DNA of 8,716 nucleotides from Candidatus Gottesmanbacteria bacterium RIFOXYB1_FULL_47_11 (lineage in GTDB: Bacteria > Patescibacteriota > Microgenomatia > UBA10105 > UBA927), in assembly GCA_001779455.1 (NCBI GenBank), contig MFKE01000016.1, positions 47,662 to 56,377 of the forward strand. The letters run 5' to 3'. Shown piece by piece: positions 6,651 to 8,716 of the stretch (its first letter is position 1; each line of letters opens with the position of its first letter). The notes beneath the pieces were generated by a model. It saw nothing but the letters and a program-made list of their open reading frames with translations, was not told the origin of the DNA and ran no database searches. The position numbers and the translations under genes were made by a program.

Positions 6651-7088
6651 GAGCACTGTATACGTTTTTATACCGCTTGGGGTATGGACCTCAACAATGT
6701 CGCCTGATTTTTTCCCGGCGAGGGCCCGGCCGAGGGGGGATGCGGGTGAGATATACTTTTTTGTCGGATCGGATTCAAAACCTCCTACGACGGTGTATTC
6801 ATACTCCCGGGTGCCGTCCGTCAGTTTTACCCGCGTGGGTTCAATAATTTTTGCCAGCCGGATGAGCCGTTCCACCCGGCGGATCCGGGAATCTAAAAAA
6901 GACAATTGCTGGCGTGAGGCTTTGTAGTAGCCGTTTTCGGAAAGATCGCCCATGTTACGCGCTTCACGCAGATGATCCACTGCCTCGGGGCGCTGAGCGA
7001 GGAATTTTGCTTTGTCCGCGAGAAGTTTTTCGTACCCCTCACGGGTAACGGGAATTCGTGGTTCTTTTTTGGGTTGGAATTTTATCAC
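6639..7088 (-). CDS. greA: transcription elongation factor GreA
   Basis: A 149-residue Gre factor that enters the RNA polymerase secondary channel and stimulates cleavage of backtracked RNA. The N-terminal coiled coil begins at PVTREGYEKL and carries the family signature EARNMGDLSENGYY. Its tip acids D48 and E51 match GreA D41 and E44 of E. coli, which hold the catalytic Mg ion. The C-terminal FKBP-like domain shows YTVVGGFESDP, then ISPASPLGRALAGKKSGDIVEV (112-133, the classic GreA end motif). It starts with GTG at 7088, overlapping the obg stop by 4 bases (GTGA), so translation is probably coupled to obg. The residues before PVT are a short basic extension. Confidence 0.95.
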   Translation of the reverse strand: MIKFQPKKEPRIPVTREGYEKLLADKAKFLAQRPEAVDHLREARNMGDLSENGYYKASRQQLSFLDSRIRRVERLIRLAKIIEPTRVKLTDGTREYEYTVVGGFESDPTKKYISPASPLGRALAGKKSGDIVEVHTPSGIKTYTVLSIG

Positions 7089-8023
7089 AATAGTTTCAAA
7101 ATATTTTTTTTGAGTGATGCGACAGCTTTTTCGTCATATACGGAGCACGTGAATATCTTTTTCTGTTTAAAAAGTTTTCTTAATGCAGTAATAGCTGCCG
7201 GCCCGACCAGATCCGTTTTCGTGAGAACGATATATTCCGGTTTTGTGAGAAGCTGGGGATTAAACTTGCTAAACTCATTCCTGATTGTTTCATACGCACC
7301 GCGCGGATCCGCTATGGTTGCGTCAACGCAGTGGAGAAGAATCTGCGTTTTTTCAATATGGCGGAGAAAATCTAACCCCAGTCCTTTTCCTTTCGATGCG
7401 CCCTCAATGAGTCCCGGTATGTCTGCAATCGGATGGGTGTCGAGCATGCCGATTGTCGGGTCCAGGGTGGTAAACGGATATGCTGCAACCGCAGGCCGGG
7501 CATTGGTGAGCACCGTCAGAAGGCTGCTTTTACCGGCATTGGGAAGGCCCACGAGTCCTATTTCGGCAATCAGACGAAGTTCGAGGAGAAGCTCTTTTTC
7601 CTCACCGGGCTGCCCCTGTTCGGCAGTACGCGGTGTCTGATTTGTCGGGGATTTAAACGCTGCGTTACCGCGTCCGCCTATGCCACCGCGCGCGATGCAA
7701 AATGGTACATCATCAGTTACTTCACGCGCGTCGTTAGTTGCGGCTTCTGAGACACGGGTACCCAAAGGAACCTGAATGATCACATCCTCTGCTTTCCGCC
7801 CGAACATATTCTGACGGGCGCCGTTGCCGCCGTTTCCTGCCACGATCTTTTTCTTGTACCGGAACTGGCGCAAGTCATTCACATTTGCGGAGCCCACTAT
7901 GTAGATATTGCCGCCGTTCCCGCCGCGTCCGCCGTCGGGTCCTCCTTTAAACGGTTTGAGGGTAGCCGCGCCGTTCCCGCCCCGGCCGGCGTGGACAATG
8001 ATCGTGATGTTATCAACAAGCAT
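7085..8023 (-). CDS. obg: Obg-family GTPase (CgtA), minimal form
   Basis: A 312-residue GTPase acting in 50S subunit maturation and stress control. Residues 1-150 form the glycine-rich Obg fold (AGRGGNGAA, GGPDGGRGGNGG, GGIGGRGN, and the AEQGQPGEEKELLLELRLIA border). The G domain follows: G1 GLPNAGKS (159-166), switch Thr-Thr 185-186 in YPFTTLDP, G3 DIPG (201-204) in IADIPGLIEGASKGKGLG, G4 TKTD (268-271) and a G5-like SVYD (294-297). The segment between switch I and G3 (IGMLDTHPIA) is about seven residues shorter than in E. coli ObgE. The C-terminal OCT or acidic extension is absent: E. coli has 390 residues and B. subtilis 428. The ATG is 6 bases after a TACAAT box, so the message is probably leaderless. 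greA follows in the same unit. Confidence 0.97.
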   Translation of the reverse strand: MLVDNITIIVHAGRGGNGAATLKPFKGGPDGGRGGNGGNIYIVGSANVNDLRQFRYKKKIVAGNGGNGARQNMFGRKAEDVIIQVPLGTRVSEAATNDAREVTDDVPFCIARGGIGGRGNAAFKSPTNQTPRTAEQGQPGEEKELLLELRLIAEIGLVGLPNAGKSSLLTVLTNARPAVAAYPFTTLDPTIGMLDTHPIADIPGLIEGASKGKGLGLDFLRHIEKTQILLHCVDATIADPRGAYETIRNEFSKFNPQLLTKPEYIVLTKTDLVGPAAITALRKLFKQKKIFTCSVYDEKAVASLKKNILKLL

Positions 8024-8029
8024 GCCCCT

Positions 8030-8038
8030 ATTGTAGCA
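8030..8038 (-). promoter_or_regulatory. extended -10 promoter of obg-greA
   Basis: On the minus strand TGC-TACAAT (8038-8030) is followed by 6 bases (aggggc) and the obg ATG, the same layout as at era. No good -35 is visible. The predicted start point falls on the ATG. Confidence 0.6.
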
Positions 8039-8075
8039 TTTGTGGCGTATTAGTGAGTTGAGGCTGAGTTTAGAG

Positions 8076-8081
8076 TATAAT
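8076..8081 (+). promoter_or_regulatory. -10 box of the tRNA-Gln locus
   Basis: A perfect TATAAT lies 9 bases before the tRNA-like sequence that begins at 8091, so a start point near 8088 would leave about 3 extra bases at its 5' end. A TTGAGG at 8058-8063 is only 12 bases away, too close for a normal -35. It is divergent from the obg promoter, about 40 bases away. Confidence 0.5.
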
Positions 8082-8090
8082 ATGGGTACT

Positions 8091-8171
8091 TGGGAGGTCG
8101 TATAACGGTAGTCGCCTCACCGGCGACCCGCCGAAGAGGCGGGTACATCCCTCTCAGCGGGATTATCTTGG
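8091..8171 (+). pseudogene. tRNA-Gln-like sequence with interrupted D-loop, 3' third missing
   Basis: The 5' part aligns base for base with the intact tRNA-Gln nearby: a seven-base 5' acceptor strand (TGGGAGG 8091-8097), TC at positions 8-9, then the identical D-arm start GTATAACGGTAG (8100-8111). A 32-base insert follows. The tRNA resumes with TAC (8144-8146, the 3' D-stem), an anticodon-like arm ATCCC-TCTCAGC-GGGAT (8147-8163, 5 bp with a 7-base loop, but C at position 33), TAT and CTTGG (8167-8171, the 5' T-stem strand). After that the match ends: no CCAAG, and no strand matching the 5' acceptor in the expected place. An alternative fold pairs 8091-8097 with CCTCTCA 8150-8156 (7 bp, one G-U). 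A broken tRNA is most likely; a tRNA-like regulatory RNA is possible. Confidence 0.55.
8112..8143 (+). repeat. 32-base insert of two abutting hairpins
   Basis: The insert consists exactly of TCGCC-TCACC-GGCGA (8112-8126) followed without linker by CCCGCC-GAAGA-GGCGGG (8127-8143). Both are perfect stems (5 and 6 bp) with five-base loops. It interrupts the D-loop of the tRNA-like copy and is absent from the intact tRNA. It is far more GC-rich than the DNA around it. It could be a small palindromic repeat of REP or MITE type; no second copy is seen in this window. Confidence 0.6.
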
Positions 8172-8185
8172 TTTAACATTGTTCT

Positions 8186-8267
8186 CAGCGCTGCGGGATC
8201 GTATAACGGTAGTACACATCCCTCTGGAGGATGTTATCTTGGTCCGAATCCAAGTCCCGCAGCGCTG
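8186..8267 (+). repeat. 13-bp inverted repeat extending the tRNA acceptor stem
   Basis: CAGCGCTGCGGGA (8186-8198) is the exact reverse complement of TCCCGCAGCGCTG (8255-8267). The inner seven pairs are the acceptor stem of tRNA-Gln; the outer six, including a C(-1):G73 pair, lie in the flanks. The same arrangement also makes CAGCGCTGCG a direct repeat on both sides of the tRNA (8186-8195 and 8260-8269). Confidence 0.85.
8192..8262 (+). tRNA. tRNA-Gln (anticodon CTG)
   Basis: A 71-base tRNA reading CAG codons. The cloverleaf is complete: acceptor TGCGGGA/TCCCGCA (7 bp, 8192-8198 with 8255-8261), TC, D-arm GTA-TAACGGTAG-TAC with the invariant GG, A26, anticodon arm CATCC-CTCTGGA-GGATG with U33 and anticodon CTG at 8224-8226, variable TTAT, T-arm CTTGG-TCCGAAT-CCAAG, and discriminator G8262. 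U1-A72, G2-C71, G10, the U35-G36 anticodon and G73 are features of tRNA-Gln, and U1-A72 is what bacterial GatCAB uses to choose tRNA-Gln. CCA is not encoded. Odd points: C instead of U at position 55 of the T-loop, and an acceptor stem continuing into the flanks. By structure it can fold, but C55 leaves some doubt that it is fully functional. Confidence 0.88.
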
Positions 8268-8277
8268 CGAATAATAA

Positions 8278-8297
8278 TCCGAATCCAAGTCCCGCAG
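8278..8297 (+). repeat. 20-base duplicate of the tRNA-Gln 3' end
   Basis: TCCGAATCCAAGTCCCGCAG repeats exactly the T-loop, 3' T-stem, 3' acceptor strand and discriminator of the tRNA (8243-8262), starting 15 bases after the tRNA ends. Such 3'-end copies are typical of attachment sites left by elements that integrate in tRNA genes. AT-rich DNA follows. Confidence 0.8.
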
Positions 8298-8358
8298 TAA
8301 GATTGGACACTAAGCGACCGTAAGCCCTAAAAAAGCCTGATTCTGCTTGCTAAGTGTT

Positions 8359-8377
8359 ACTTCCTATTTTAGGAAGT
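8359..8377. repeat. perfect hairpin in the spacer after the tRNA locus
   Basis: ACTTCCTA-TTT-TAGGAAGT is an 8-bp stem with a 3-base loop. It is not followed by a T-run, so it is not a clear intrinsic terminator. Just before it, ACACTAAGC (8307-8315) and GCTAAGTGT (8349-8357) form an imperfect stem (8 of 9 pairs), so 8307-8377 may be a structured leader, a terminator of another type, or recombination site DNA. The rest of 8298-8413 shows no gene. Confidence 0.5.
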
Positions 8378-8413
8378 CTCGGACCGTACGTTTGTTATTC
8401 AGTAACGCATAAT

Positions 8414-8716
8414 ATGATCAAAATGTGGATATTTGCAATATTGCTATTTTATATAACCCCTTTTTTATTCGGAATTGCTATACCAGCAGTAATAATTCCA
8501 TTATTAGTTAAATTAATTGTCGCCCGAAAGAAGTTTAACAATATTCCTTCGGTAAAACCATTTATCTTATTTCTTATTCTTGGAGGGTTAATTGCAAGTA
8601 TACTTTGGTTTTTTCTAATTCAAGATAATGTATATCATACCTGGGACACTTGGGCTGCTGTAGATTATTCCTTTTTTGGTTATGAACACCCCTCATTTGG
8701 TTTGGGAAACGGCTGG
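8414..8716 (+). CDS. membrane protein of unknown function, 3' truncated by window
   Basis: The frame is open for 101 codons from ATG 8414 to the window end. The translation begins MIKMWIFAILLFYITPFLFG and has two hydrophobic segments, about residues 5-37 (possibly one long or two short helices) and about 50-68 (ILFLILGGLIASILWFFLI). A basic loop lies between them (ARKKFNN). A polar, aromatic stretch follows (YHTWDTWAAVDYSFFGYEHPSFG). I recognise no family. There is no SD; an AT-rich CATAAT directly precedes the ATG, so the start is uncertain (ATG 8423 is also possible). Base use is unlike the rest of the window: by hand count 104 of 316 bases from 8401 are G or C (about 33%), against roughly 45-50% by eye upstream, suggesting a different origin. 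Confidence 0.65.
   Translation, partial: MIKMWIFAILLFYITPFLFGIAIPAVIIPLLVKLIVARKKFNNIPSVKPFILFLILGGLIASILWFFLIQDNVYHTWDTWAAVDYSFFGYEHPSFGLGNGW

Noticed and set aside
6972..7640. Plus-strand frame of 222 codons opposite obg and greA
   Set aside because: Shadow of two well-supported genes; the translation is low-quality, rich in Ser/Arg/Phe, and matches nothing recognisable.
8111..8127. Reading GTCGC-CTCACCG-GCGAC as the anticodon arm of a tRNA-Val(CAC)
   Set aside because: It has U33 and a 7-base loop, but position 37 would be C, no T-arm with TTC follows, and the D-stem has no 3' strand. The two-hairpin insert explains the bases better.
8091..8297. The 5' copy and the 20-base 3' copy as halves of one split tRNA
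   Set aside because: The 5' acceptor TGGGAGG does not pair with TCCCGCA over seven bases; only four pairs form.
8359..8377. Hairpin as a Rho-independent terminator
   Set aside because: No T-run follows the stem on either usable strand, and the stem is not GC-rich.

Overview
The window is a dense stretch of bacterial chromosome: eleven protein genes (two cut by the window edges) and one tRNA locus. Most junctions are a few bases long or overlap. Several features suggest a member of the Candidate Phyla Radiation (Patescibacteria), perhaps Microgenomates: housekeeping proteins are pared down (Obg without a C-terminal extension, short GluRS, MutY without an iron-sulfur cluster or 8-oxoG domain), start codons sit directly behind -10 boxes, and several proteins have no recognisable family. 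TGA is used as a stop, which excludes the TGA=Gly lineages. The lineage is an inference; the sequence alone does not prove it.

Layout. Positions 1-249 are the end of aspS, followed by a membrane-anchored D,D-carboxypeptidase (254-1216, +). Facing it is an unrecognised single-pass membrane protein (1220-2269, -). Its promoter is interlocked with that of the divergent gltX (2318-3628, +). gltX runs tail to tail into a two-gene unit on the minus strand: era, then a small YqfO/NIF3 PII-like protein. Divergent from era are two exported proteins of unknown function with good Shine-Dalgarno sites (4856-5131 and 5153-5911). mutY follows and overlaps the second. mutY again runs tail to tail into obg-greA on the minus strand.

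The stretch from 8024 to 8413 has no protein gene and is the most unusual part. A promoter-like TATAAT is followed by a tRNA-Gln-like sequence. It matches the real tRNA-Gln(CTG) next to it over the D-arm, but carries a 32-base insert made of exactly two abutting hairpins and lacks the 3' third. The complete tRNA-Gln has an acceptor stem that continues into a 13-bp perfect inverted repeat and a C at T-loop position 55. A 20-base duplicate of its 3' end lies 15 bases downstream. Beyond this the DNA becomes AT-rich (about 33% GC by hand count from 8401 to 8716) and begins a membrane protein gene. This looks like a junction with an accessory region.

Functionally, most of the window serves translation (AspRS, GluRS, tRNA-Gln, Era, Obg), with transcript elongation (GreA), DNA repair (MutY) and cell wall trimming (carboxypeptidase). 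GluRS plus a tRNA-Gln with a U1-A72 pair would suit the indirect Glu-tRNA(Gln)/GatCAB route, but no amidotransferase or GlnRS is visible here.
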